A stretch of 64,000 bases of DNA, taken from NCBI RefSeq assembly GCF_024809975.1, contig NZ_JANUDY010000004.1:124001-188000 (forward strand), written 5' to 3'. The stretch is from Comamonas sp. BIGb0152. Its GTDB lineage: Bacteria; Pseudomonadota; Gammaproteobacteria; Burkholderiales; Burkholderiaceae_C. The translations under genes and the position numbers were made by a program. Position 1 is the first letter of the stretch. Each line of letters begins with the position of its first letter. Positions 1 through 7,796 of the stretch are shown one piece after another. The notes under the pieces are model-generated. The model made no database searches. It worked only from the letters and a program-made list of their open reading frames with translations, and was not told the DNA's origin.

Positions 1-561
1 CAACAACAATTGCATCTTGTAGGGTTGGGCAAAGCGCCACAGGCGCAGCAGCACCCAGCTGGAGGTGGGGGCGTTTTGCTGGCGCGCGCAGGCCGGGCAT
101 TCCTCGCTATCGGGGGGCAAGACGCTGGCGCATACCGGGCACAGCGCGCGCTCGTCGGCCACCGCCTCGTAGGCTTGGTTGCGCAGCAAGCGCTCGCGCT
201 GGCGCTCAAACTGCTGCACCAGGCCCAGCACCGCCGTCTGGTGTGCCAAGGTGATGCGCCACAACCCCAGGCGCTGCGTGCTGTCGTGCAGCTCCAGGCT
301 GCCAATGCCGCCATGGTCAAAAAAACGCAGGGCCAAGTCAGAAGATAGTGCCCACTCACTCCATTGCTGGCTGCCTGGATCAAAGGCCAGCAGGCGCTCG
401 GACGTCAAGACCACCTGGCCGCTGCCAAAACGCAAATCCGCCGTCAGGTCAACCGGAGTGACGGCAAGCACGTTTTCCAAAGTATGGAGCTTGGCTCGCA
501 AGGGGGTTCCGAGCGGGCCCGCAAAGAATGCTGACGCGTCCGCGGAATGTTGATGTTGCAT
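1..561 (-). CDS. Cyanophycin-associated ABC transporter, N-terminal part (cut by window edge)
   Basis: This is the first 187 codons of a minus-strand gene that runs off the left edge. The start is the ATG at 561, with a GGAGAG about 13 bases upstream. After roughly 140 residues come two CxxC pairs (CPVC and CPAC) that look like a zinc ribbon. A WVLLRLWRFAQPYK segment follows, which is how the first membrane helix of an ABC exporter typically begins. In Burkholderiales an ABC exporter of this layout is commonly encoded next to cphA and annotated as cyanophycin metabolism-associated; its substrate is not established. It is divergent from the cphA genes, which supports that assignment. The nucleotide-binding domain lies outside the window, so the ABC call rests on the zinc-ribbon/membrane start and on context. 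Confidence 0.7.
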   Translation of the reverse strand, partial: MQHQHSADASAFFAGPLGTPLRAKLHTLENVLAVTPVDLTADLRFGSGQVVLTSERLLAFDPGSQQWSEWALSSDLALRFFDHGGIGSLELHDSTQRLGLWRITLAHQTAVLGLVQQFERQRERLLRNQAYEAVADERALCPVCASVLPPDSEECPACARQQNAPTSSWVLLRLWRFAQPYKMQLLL

Positions 562-800
562 ATGGCGTGTTTTTCTCTCCGCACTCGGCGGTGGCTGTTG
601 TCCGGTGAACAACCGCATATTATTGTGGCGAATAACTTGTGACGAATAACAGCACAGGCTGATCCATCCTCATCTGTCTTTAACGTCTGACACGTCCAAT
701 TGGCTGACAGAGGTTAATCTGCCTTATTTGGGCGCACAATGCTTTCCCATCTACGGCGATTCCCGTTGGAATTGTTACTTATGTTTATCCGTTGATCGAT
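562..800. promoter_or_regulatory. Divergent promoter region between the ABC exporter and cphA'
   Basis: This 239-bp region separates two divergent genes. It holds a tandem direct repeat: GTGGCGAATAAC at 625-636 and GTGACGAATAAC at 639-650, 11 of 12 bases identical with a 14-bp period. The spacing is close to 1.5 helical turns, as for a regulator binding side by side. The region is more AT-rich than the flanking genes. No regulator for the site can be named from the sequence. Confidence 0.4.
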
Positions 801-2981
801 ATGGCGAAATTCAATACCATCCAACTCTTGCGCACCACGTTTTTGCGCGGCCCCAGCGTCTGGACCTACCGCCCCGTACTGGAGGTCTGGCTGGACCTCG
901 GAGAGCTGGAGGACTATCCCTCGAACAAGATCCCCGGACTGAACGAGCGCCTCACCACCTGGCTGCCCGATCTGATCGAGCACACCTGCGGCGTCGGTGA
1001 GCGCGGCGGCTTTATCCAGCGCCTCGAAGGCGGTACCTGGATGGGCCATGTGATGGAGCACGTGGTCATCGAGCTGCTGAACCTGGCCGGCATGCCCGCC
1101 GAGTTCGGCCAAACGCGCGAGATCTCCAAGCGCGGCGTCTACCGCATGGTGTTCCGCTGCCCCGAAGAGGCCGTGGCCCGCGTCGCGCTGGAGCATGGCC
1201 ACCAGCTGCTGATGGCCGCCATCAACGACGAGCCCTACGACATCAAGCCGGCGGTCCATGCGATCAAGACGGCGATCAATGACCGCTACCTCGGCCCCTC
1301 GACCGGCTGCATCGTCGATGCCGCCAGCGAGCGCCGCATTCCCCATATCCGCCTCAATGACGGCAACCTGGTGCAACTGGGCTATGGCGCGGCACAGCGC
1401 CGCATCTGGACGGCCGAGTCCGACCAGACCAGCGCGATTGCCGAAGGCATTGCCCAGGACAAGGACTTCACCAAGCGCCTGCTGACCGCCTGCGGCGTGC
1501 CCGTGCCCGAAGGCCAGATCGTGGCCACACCCGAAGAAGCCTGGGCAGTGGCCCAAGAGATCGGCTTTCCCGTCACCGTCAAGCCCTCGGACGGCAACCA
1601 CGCCCGGGGCGTGACCCTGGAGCTGTCGCAAGAGGCCGATATCAAAACCGCCTTCGCCCTGGCCCAGCCCGAAGGCTCGGATGTGATCGTCGAGAAGTTC
1701 ATCGACGGCGTCGAGCACCGCCTGCTGGTGGTGGGCGACAAGGTCGTCGCTGCCACCAAGGGCGAAACCGTCAGCGTCTACGGCAATGGCAAGTCCAGCC
1801 TGCGCGAGCTGGTCGCCGTGCTTAACGAAGACCCACGCCGTGGCCCCGAGCAGGAATACCCGCTCGACTGGATCAAGCTCGACGCAGGCGCTGTCAAGCT
1901 CGAACTCAACCGCCAGCATGTCACCCCCGATTCGGTCATTCCCCAAGGCCAGGGCGTGCTGCTGCAGCGCAATGGCAACATGGCCATCGACTGCCTTGAT
2001 GACGTGCACCCGGACGTGGCCTACTACGCGGTTCTGGCAGCCAAGATCGTCGGCCTGGACATTGCTGGCATGGACATGATCTTGAAGGATGTGTCCCAGC
2101 CCATGCAGGGCCAGGGCGCGATCCTCGAAGTCAATGCCGGCCCTGGCCTCTTGATGCACCTCAAGCCCACCAGCGGCGCGCCGCGCCCGGTCGGCATGGC
2201 CATTGCAGACCACCTCTTCCCCCGCGAAGACGGCGCAGGCGCAGGCCGTATCCCCGTGGTGGGCATTGTCGGCACGCAGAACAATGCCTTTATCGCTCGC
2301 CTGGTCGGCTGGCTGCTGCAGCTGTCGGGCAAGCTCACCGGCGTGGCCAGCGACGAGGGCATGTTCCTGTCCAACCGCCAAACGCAAAAGACCAATACCG
2401 CCAACTGGGCCGGCGCCCACCGCCTGCTCACCAACCGCCTGGCGCAGGCAGCGGTGATCCAGACCACGTCCCGCTCCATCCTGGAAGAAGGCCTGGCCTA
2501 TGACCGCTGCCTGGTCGGCGTGGTCACCGACATGGAGGGCTTCGAAACCCTGGGCGACCACGATGTGCTCGAAGCCGGCCAGATGCGCCGCGTGATGCGC
2601 ACCCAGATCGATGTGGTGCTGAGCGATGGCGCTGGCGTGCTCAATGCGGATCTGCCAGAAGTGGCCGACTTGGCCGAGCTTTGCGACGGCGAAGTCGTGC
2701 TGTACACGACCCAGGCGGAGAACGAAGCCGTGGCCGCCCACCGCGCCAACACCGAAGCCCAGCACGAAGGCGGCCGTGCCGTCCTCATCAAGGGCGCCAA
2801 CGTGGTGCTGGCTACCGGCGCGCAAGAGCGCGTGCTGGGCACCCTCGATGCACTGAGCCTGCCCGGCGGCAAAAAGCCGGACCCCTCGGCGCTGCTGGCC
2901 GCCATCGCCACGGCCTGGGCGCTGGATATCACCCCCGATCTGATCGGTGCCGGTATCAAGACCTTCGAGTACAACGCCTGA
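801..2981 (+). CDS. cphA': Cyanophycin synthetase-like protein CphA'
   Basis: This 726-residue protein has the cyanophycin synthetase order: N-terminal domain, central ATP-grasp domain (about 200-460) and C-terminal Mur-ligase-like domain. The Mur-ligase P-loop is degenerate. Residues 488-496 read GIVGTQNNA, where an active enzyme has GTNGKTTT (compare the next gene). The lysine is absent, so the second ATP site is probably dead. Paired cphA'/cphA genes are known in Cupriavidus necator, and related CphA2-type enzymes work with only the ATP-grasp site on dipeptide units. The role here is therefore either polymerising beta-aspartyl-arginine or non-catalytic. The start is the ATG at 801; an in-frame TTG at 792 is possible but less likely. 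It sits 81 bp before cphA on the same strand, probably in one operon. Confidence 0.85.
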   Translation: MAKFNTIQLLRTTFLRGPSVWTYRPVLEVWLDLGELEDYPSNKIPGLNERLTTWLPDLIEHTCGVGERGGFIQRLEGGTWMGHVMEHVVIELLNLAGMPAEFGQTREISKRGVYRMVFRCPEEAVARVALEHGHQLLMAAINDEPYDIKPAVHAIKTAINDRYLGPSTGCIVDAASERRIPHIRLNDGNLVQLGYGAAQRRIWTAESDQTSAIAEGIAQDKDFTKRLLTACGVPVPEGQIVATPEEAWAVAQEIGFPVTVKPSDGNHARGVTLELSQEADIKTAFALAQPEGSDVIVEKFIDGVEHRLLVVGDKVVAATKGETVSVYGNGKSSLRELVAVLNEDPRRGPEQEYPLDWIKLDAGAVKLELNRQHVTPDSVIPQGQGVLLQRNGNMAIDCLDDVHPDVAYYAVLAAKIVGLDIAGMDMILKDVSQPMQGQGAILEVNAGPGLLMHLKPTSGAPRPVGMAIADHLFPREDGAGAGRIPVVGIVGTQNNAFIARLVGWLLQLSGKLTGVASDEGMFLSNRQTQKTNTANWAGAHRLLTNRLAQAAVIQTTSRSILEEGLAYDRCLVGVVTDMEGFETLGDHDVLEAGQMRRVMRTQIDVVLSDGAGVLNADLPEVADLAELCDGEVVLYTTQAENEAVAAHRANTEAQHEGGRAVLIKGANVVLATGAQERVLGTLDALSLPGGKKPDPSALLAAIATAWALDITPDLIGAGIKTFEYNA

Positions 2982-3019
2982 TACGCCGGACACGGCGCTC
3001 CACGACGACAAGCATGCAC

Positions 3020-3042
3020 GGCCCGCTGTTTTTCAGCGGGCC
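3020..3042 (+). promoter_or_regulatory. Intercistronic hairpin between cphA' and cphA
   Basis: A perfect 9-bp stem (GGCCCGCTG and its complement) closes a TTTTT loop in the 81-bp gap between the two synthetase genes. No T-run follows, so it is not a standard intrinsic terminator. It may instead stabilise or process the mRNA and set the ratio of the two products. Confidence 0.5.
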
Positions 3043-3062
3043 CTCCATCTGAAAGAAACACT

Positions 3063-5648
3063 ATGCAGCTCTCCCGCACCCGTGCCTTGCGTGGCCCCAA
3101 CCTCTGGACCCGCAGCACCGCCATCGAGACCATCGTGCGCTGTGAAGACAGCGAACAGCGCTACAGCACCATCCCCGGTTTTGAAGAAAAACTGCGCGCG
3201 CGCTTCCCCAATATCGCCCCCCTGCAACCCCATGGCGCCGACCAGGCGCTGTCGCTGGCCCATGTGCTCGAAGTCGCAACGTTGTCGCTGCAAGCGCAGG
3301 CCGGCTGCCCGGTCACCTTCAGCCGCACCCATGTGACGACCGAGCCCGGCACCTACCAGGTGGTGGTCGAGTACACCGAAGAAGCGGTGGGCAAGCTGGC
3401 CATGGAAAAGGCCGAAGCGCTGATCCATGCCACCCTGAACGACAGCCCTTTTGATGCCGACGCCGCCATTGCCGCGCTGCGCGAGCTCGATGAAGACGAG
3501 CGCATCGGCCCCTCGACCGGCGCCATTGTCGATGCCGCCGTCGCCCGGGGCATCCCCTTCCGCCGCCTGACCAGCGGCTCGCTGGTGCAGCTGGGCTGGG
3601 GCTCCAAGGCCCGCCGCTTCCAGGCAGCAGAAATCGACTCCACCAGCGCCGTGGCCGAATCCATTGCACAAGACAAAGACCTGACCAAGCGCCTGCTGCA
3701 TGCCGCCGGCGTGCCCGTGCCCATGGGCCGCCCTGTCGCCGATGTGAACGAAGCCTGGGAAGTCGCTTTGGAAGTGGGCCTGCCCGTCGTGGTCAAGCCC
3801 CAGGACGGCAACCAGGGCAAGGGCGTGGTGGTCAACATCACCACCCGCGAAGGCCTGGAGGCCGCCTACAAAACCGCCAGCGAATTTGGTGACGAAATCA
3901 TGGTCGAGCGCTTTCTGCCCGGCCATGACTTCCGCCTGCTGGTGGTGGGCGGCCAGCTGGTGGCAGCGGCCCGCCGCGAGCCGCCCCAGGTACTGGGTGA
4001 CGGCCAGCACACCATCCGCGAGCTGGTGAACCTGGTCAACCAGGATCCGCGCCGGGGCACCGGCCACGGCACGGCACTCACCAAGATCCGCCTGGACGAT
4101 ATCGCCATCTCCCGCATTGCCAGCGAAGGCATGACCCCCGACAGCGTGCCTGGCCAGGGCCAGCGCGTGGTGCTGCGCAACAATGCCAACCTGTCTACTG
4201 GCGGCAGCGCCACCGATGTGACCGACGACGTGCATCCCGAAATCGCCGCCCGCGCGATTGAAGCGGCCCAAACCATTGGCCTGCACATCTGCGGCGTGGA
4301 CGTGGTCTGCGAGACCATGCTCAAGCCCCTGGAAGAGCAAAGCGGCGGCATTGTCGAAGTCAACGCCGCGCCCGGCCTGCGCATGCACCTGGCGCCCTCG
4401 TTTGGCAAGCCCCGCCATGTGGGCATCCCCATGGTCGACGAGATGTTCAGCGCCGGCAACGACGGCCGCATCCCGGTCGTCGCCGTGACCGGCACCAACG
4501 GCAAGACCACCACCACGCGCGTCATCACCCATTTGTTCACCTCGCACGGCTGGCGCACGGCGATGACCAACACCGATGGCGTCTACGTCAACGGTCGCCA
4601 GATCGACAGCGGCGACTGCTCGGGCCCGCGCAGCGCGCGCAACGCCCTGGCCCACCCGGAGACCGATGCAGCCGTGCTCGAATGCGCGCGCGGCGGCATT
4701 CTGCGCGAAGGCCTGGGTTTTGACCGCTGCCAGGTGGCCGTGGTCACCAACGTCGGCGAAGGCGACCACCTGGGGCTGAACTTCATCACCACCAAGGAAG
4801 ATGTGGGCGTCTTGAAGCGCGTGATCGTACAGAACGTCGCCCCCACCGGCTACGCCGTGCTCAACGCCGCCGACCCGCTGGTCGCCGCGATGGCCCATGT
4901 CTGCCCCGGCAAGGTGATCTTCTTCGCCGCTGACCGCCACCACCCCGTGATGGCCACGCACCGCGCCCAAGGCAGCCGTGTGGTTTATGTCGATGGCGAC
5001 AGCATCGTGGCCGCCGAAGGCTCCTGGCGCGAGTCCATCGCGCTGCGCGAGATCCCCATCACCCGCAATGGCGCGATCACCTTCCAGGTGGAGAACGTCA
5101 TGGCCTCCATCGGCGCCGCCTGGGCCTCGGGCCTGCCTTGGCAGACCATTCGCCGTGGCCTGGCGGGCTTTGTCAACGACAGCGACAACGCACCGGGCCG
5201 CTTCAACGTGATGGACTACCGGGGAGCGACGATCATTGCCGACTACGGCCACAACCCGGACGCCATCCGCGCGCTGATCCAGGCCGTGGAAGCCATGCCC
5301 GCCAACAAGCGCAGCGTGGTCATCAGCGGCGCCGGTGACCGCCGCGACGAAGACATCCGCGTGCAGACCGAGATGCTGGGCGAGGCCTTTGACGACGTGA
5401 TCCTCTACCAGGATGCCGCCCAGCGCGGCCGCGCCGACGGCGAAGTCATCGCGCTGCTGCGCCAAGGCCTGCAAGGCGCCAGCCGCACCAGCTATGTGAC
5501 GGAGATTCACGGCGAATTCATCGCCATCGACCACGCGCTGGAGCGCCTGCAACCGGGCGACCTCTGCCTGGTGCTGGTGGACCAGGTCGAAGAGGCGCTG
5601 GAGCACCTGCAGCGCCACGTGGCCGAAGCCGCCGCCGCCCAGGCCTGA
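3063..5648 (+). CDS. cphA: Cyanophycin synthetase CphA
   Basis: This 861-residue enzyme polymerises aspartate and arginine into cyanophycin, an intracellular nitrogen reserve, using two ATP per dipeptide. An N-terminal domain covers about residues 1-160. The ATP-grasp domain (about 200-460) contains VVVKPQDGNQGKGV. The Mur-ligase domain follows, with an intact P-loop VTGTNGKTTT at residues 475-484. Its length fits the family (about 850-900 residues). Both ATP sites look intact, unlike in the upstream paralogue. A GAAAG ribosome site precedes the ATG. Cyanophycin storage fits the nitrate assimilation genes downstream, but no cyanophycinase (cphB) or isoaspartyl dipeptidase is visible in this window. 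Confidence 0.93.
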   Translation: MQLSRTRALRGPNLWTRSTAIETIVRCEDSEQRYSTIPGFEEKLRARFPNIAPLQPHGADQALSLAHVLEVATLSLQAQAGCPVTFSRTHVTTEPGTYQVVVEYTEEAVGKLAMEKAEALIHATLNDSPFDADAAIAALRELDEDERIGPSTGAIVDAAVARGIPFRRLTSGSLVQLGWGSKARRFQAAEIDSTSAVAESIAQDKDLTKRLLHAAGVPVPMGRPVADVNEAWEVALEVGLPVVVKPQDGNQGKGVVVNITTREGLEAAYKTASEFGDEIMVERFLPGHDFRLLVVGGQLVAAARREPPQVLGDGQHTIRELVNLVNQDPRRGTGHGTALTKIRLDDIAISRIASEGMTPDSVPGQGQRVVLRNNANLSTGGSATDVTDDVHPEIAARAIEAAQTIGLHICGVDVVCETMLKPLEEQSGGIVEVNAAPGLRMHLAPSFGKPRHVGIPMVDEMFSAGNDGRIPVVAVTGTNGKTTTTRVITHLFTSHGWRTAMTNTDGVYVNGRQIDSGDCSGPRSARNALAHPETDAAVLECARGGILREGLGFDRCQVAVVTNVGEGDHLGLNFITTKEDVGVLKRVIVQNVAPTGYAVLNAADPLVAAMAHVCPGKVIFFAADRHHPVMATHRAQGSRVVYVDGDSIVAAEGSWRESIALREIPITRNGAITFQVENVMASIGAAWASGLPWQTIRRGLAGFVNDSDNAPGRFNVMDYRGATIIADYGHNPDAIRALIQAVEAMPANKRSVVISGAGDRRDEDIRVQTEMLGEAFDDVILYQDAAQRGRADGEVIALLRQGLQGASRTSYVTEIHGEFIAIDHALERLQPGDLCLVLVDQVEEALEHLQRHVAEAAAAQA

Positions 5649-5663
5649 TCCCCGCCCCTTGAT

Positions 5664-5685
5664 GCACCGGCCACCGCGCCGGTGC
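5664..5685 (+). terminator. Probable terminator after cphA
   Basis: An 8-bp stem (GCACCGGC / GCCGGTGC) with a 6-nt loop is followed, after a pyrimidine stretch, by five T residues at about 5698-5702. The T-run is some distance from the stem, so it may be a weak terminator allowing partial read-through into creA. Confidence 0.45.
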
Positions 5686-5714
5686 AGCCCTCTCTCCTTT
5701 TTCGGACGCCCTCC

Positions 5715-6203
5715 ATGCCCTTCACCTCTTATTGGCGCCGCGCCCTCGTCGCCGCAGGTTGCCTGGCCGCCACGGCCGCCTGGGCCCAGCCGGACACCAT
5801 CGGCTCGGTGGACACGGTGTTCAAGTTCATCGGCCCCGACCACAAGATCGTCGTCGAGGCCTATGACGACCCGCTGGTCAAGGGGGTGACCTGCTATGTG
5901 TCGCGGGCCCGCACGGGCGGCGTCAAGGGCGCGCTGGGCCTGGCCGAGGACCGTTCGGAGGCCTCGATTGCCTGTGTGCAGGCGGGGCCGATCAGCATCG
6001 ACAAGCCTTTGAAGCAGCAAGAGGAGGTGTTCAGCGAGCGCACTTCGTTGCTGTTCAAGCGTTTGCGGGTGGTGCGGATGGTGGATGCGGCGCGCAATAC
6101 TTTGGTCTATATGACTTATTCGGACAAGGTGATTGAGGGCTCGCCGCAGAACAGTGTGACGGCGGTGGCGGTGCCTGCTTCTACGGTTATTCCGGTCAAG
6201 TGA
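5715..6203 (+). CDS. creA: CreA family exported protein
   Basis: This 162-residue protein has an N-terminal signal peptide ending near AWAQ. The body contains the CreA family signatures [50 protein letters not shown] and a C-terminal [13 protein letters not shown]. CreA is a small, widely conserved protein, probably periplasmic here, whose biochemical role is unclear; in E. coli it is named from the cre locus. I chose the ATG at 5715 over a GTG at 5682 because only the ATG starts directly at the basic end of a signal peptide. It follows cphA by 66 bp and may share its transcript. Confidence 0.88.
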   Translation: MPFTSYWRRALVAAGCLAATAAWAQPDTIGSVDTVFKFIGPDHKIVVEAYDDPLVKGVTCYVSRARTGGVKGALGLAEDRSEASIACVQAGPISIDKPLKQQEEVFSERTSLLFKRLRVVRMVDAARNTLVYMTYSDKVIEGSPQNSVTAVAVPASTVIPVK

Positions 6204-6245
6204 CCTCTCTTCCTTTGCGCTGATCGCCGCTACGGCTGCGCTTCT

Positions 6246-6940
6246 TAAATTGCGCTGTTTTCTACTGGCGTAGAGCTGCTGGCCGGGTCTCGCCCCGGCG
6301 GGCGAGGTACTTTTCTTGGCGACCAAGAAAAGTACCCAAAAGAAGGTCGCCCTGCTGCTTGCGACCCTTCGCTTTGCGAAGGGCAACCTGTGTCGTGGCG
6401 TTTGCGGGGTGTGCCGCGAAACTCACTACGCGCCAGGGCGCTCCGTTCGGACAGACGCGGCAAGCTAGTTGACGATGCACTGGCACTCTGCGGTGCCAGT
6501 GCCACCCCACAAACACCACGCCCCAGGCGCATGCAAAAGGGGAATGCGAACACCCCAACAGCCCAATACCAGTAGGCCATCGCTACGCTCGGCCCCCCAA
6601 ACAGGCCGAGCGTAGCGATGGCCTGTGTCTGCGCACCTCCCCTTCTGAATGCGCCGAGGAGCACAGGGTATGGGCTGGGCAGTTGCACCGCAGAGTGCAA
6701 CTGCTTCGTGAACTGATTCACCGCGTCTGTTTGAACGGAGCGCCTCTGGCGCGTAGTGAGTTTCGCGGTGCAGCCCATACCCGCGCACCACAGGTTGCCC
6801 GCAGCGAAGCGAAGGGACGCAGTCAGCAGGGGCGGCCTTCTTTTGGGTACTTTTCTTGGCCGCGCAAGAAAAGTACCTCGCCCGCCGGGGCGAAACCCGG
6901 CCAGCAGCCCTACGCCAGTAGCAAACAGAACGCATTAAAA
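6246..6940. repeat. Large nested imperfect palindrome (about 0.7 kb)
   Basis: This gene-free stretch between creA and cobA is one imperfect inverted repeat. The left arm (about 6246-6560) and right arm (about 6650-6940) carry the same blocks in reverse order. At the centre is a perfect 21-bp stem (6574-6594 with 6604-6624, 9-nt loop). Each arm holds its own smaller hairpins: 6306-6336 and 6846-6877 (13-14 bp stems), and 6477-6502 and 6679-6704 (10-bp stems). Open frames inside it are read from both strands and translate to the same proline/arginine-rich pattern, as expected for a palindrome rather than a gene. Elements of this style recur between genes in Comamonadaceae (from memory). No transposase is present. 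Confidence 0.8.
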
Positions 6941-6969
6941 AGCGCTGCAACAACTAAACAACAAACAAA

Positions 6970-7776
6970 TCAAGCCTGCCGCCCCAAAGGCTCCACCAAC
7001 CCTTGCCACAACAAACTGGCATCCGCCAACCCAGCCACCCGACCAATCACCATCATGCAAGGACTCCCCAACCCACTTCCCTGCAAACAGGCAACCAAAC
7101 AAGACAAAGACGTCAACACCGACCGCTGAGTAGACAAACTGGCGTTCTGCACCAAAGCCACCGGCGTATCCGGCGCCAAGCCACCGGCCAATAAACCAGC
7201 CTCCATCAAAGGCGCCGCAGCCACCCCCATATAGACCACCAAGCTGAGAGACATCGCCTCCGCCGTAGCCCCCAGCTGCCGCCAATCCAAAGGCGCCCCA
7301 CCCGGCTTGGCATGGCCAGTCACAAAGACCACGCCGTGGGCGTAATCGCGGTGGGTCAGCGGCACGCCCAGGCTGGTGGCGGCGGCCAGGCCCGAGGTGA
7401 TGCCGTTGATCACCTCCACCTGCACGCCCTGGGCCTGCAGGTGCGCGACTTCCTCGCCGCCCCGGCCAAAGATAAAGGGGTCGCCCCCTTTGAGGCGCAC
7501 CACCGTCTCGCCTTGGCGGGCGGCCATCACCATCAGCTTTTCGATAAAGGCCTGCGAGGTGCTGGCCCGGCCGCCGCGCTTGCCCACATAGATGGTGCGG
7601 GTGGCAGCAGGCGCCAGCGCCACGATGTCGGCGGAGACCAGGTCGTCCACCAGCAGCAGAGTCGCCGCCTGGATCGCGCGCCAGGCGCGCAGGGTCAGCA
7701 GCTCGGGGTCGCCCGGGCCGGCCCCTACCAAGTAGCAGCGGCCGGCAGCGAAGGGGGTGGTGGCAATGGCATGCAT
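6970..7776 (-). CDS. cobA: Uroporphyrinogen-III C-methyltransferase (SUMT)
   Basis: This 268-residue enzyme transfers two methyl groups from S-adenosylmethionine to uroporphyrinogen III to give precorrin-2, the precursor of siroheme. Family motifs are visible: GAGPGDPELLT near residues 18-28, VRLKGGDPFIFGRGGEE near 93-108, and GITSG. The start is the ATG at 7776, which has GAAAGG 8 bases upstream; a longer TTG-started frame would overlap nasA. It is the last gene of the nirB-nirD-nasA-cobA operon, 20 bp after nasA. It supplies siroheme to NirB. Oxidase and chelatase steps (CysG N-terminal type) are not fused to it and must lie elsewhere. Confidence 0.93.
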   Translation of the reverse strand: MHAIATTPFAAGRCYLVGAGPGDPELLTLRAWRAIQAATLLLVDDLVSADIVALAPAATRTIYVGKRGGRASTSQAFIEKLMVMAARQGETVVRLKGGDPFIFGRGGEEVAHLQAQGVQVEVINGITSGLAAATSLGVPLTHRDYAHGVVFVTGHAKPGGAPLDWRQLGATAEAMSLSLVVYMGVAAAPLMEAGLLAGGLAPDTPVALVQNASLSTQRSVLTSLSCLVACLQGSGLGSPCMMVIGRVAGLADASLLWQGLVEPLGRQA

Positions 7777-7796
7777 GGCAAGACCTTTCAAAAGCA

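Noticed and set aside
714..6386. Very long minus-strand open frames opposite cphA' and cphA (up to 1117 codons)
   Set aside because: They are low-complexity His/Ala/Gly/Asp-rich translations antisense to clearly recognised genes, a usual side effect of high GC content.
6245..7129. Several overlapping open frames in the palindromic region as possible small genes
   Set aside because: Both strands give the same proline/arginine-rich pattern because the DNA is a palindrome; no ribosome sites or family features.
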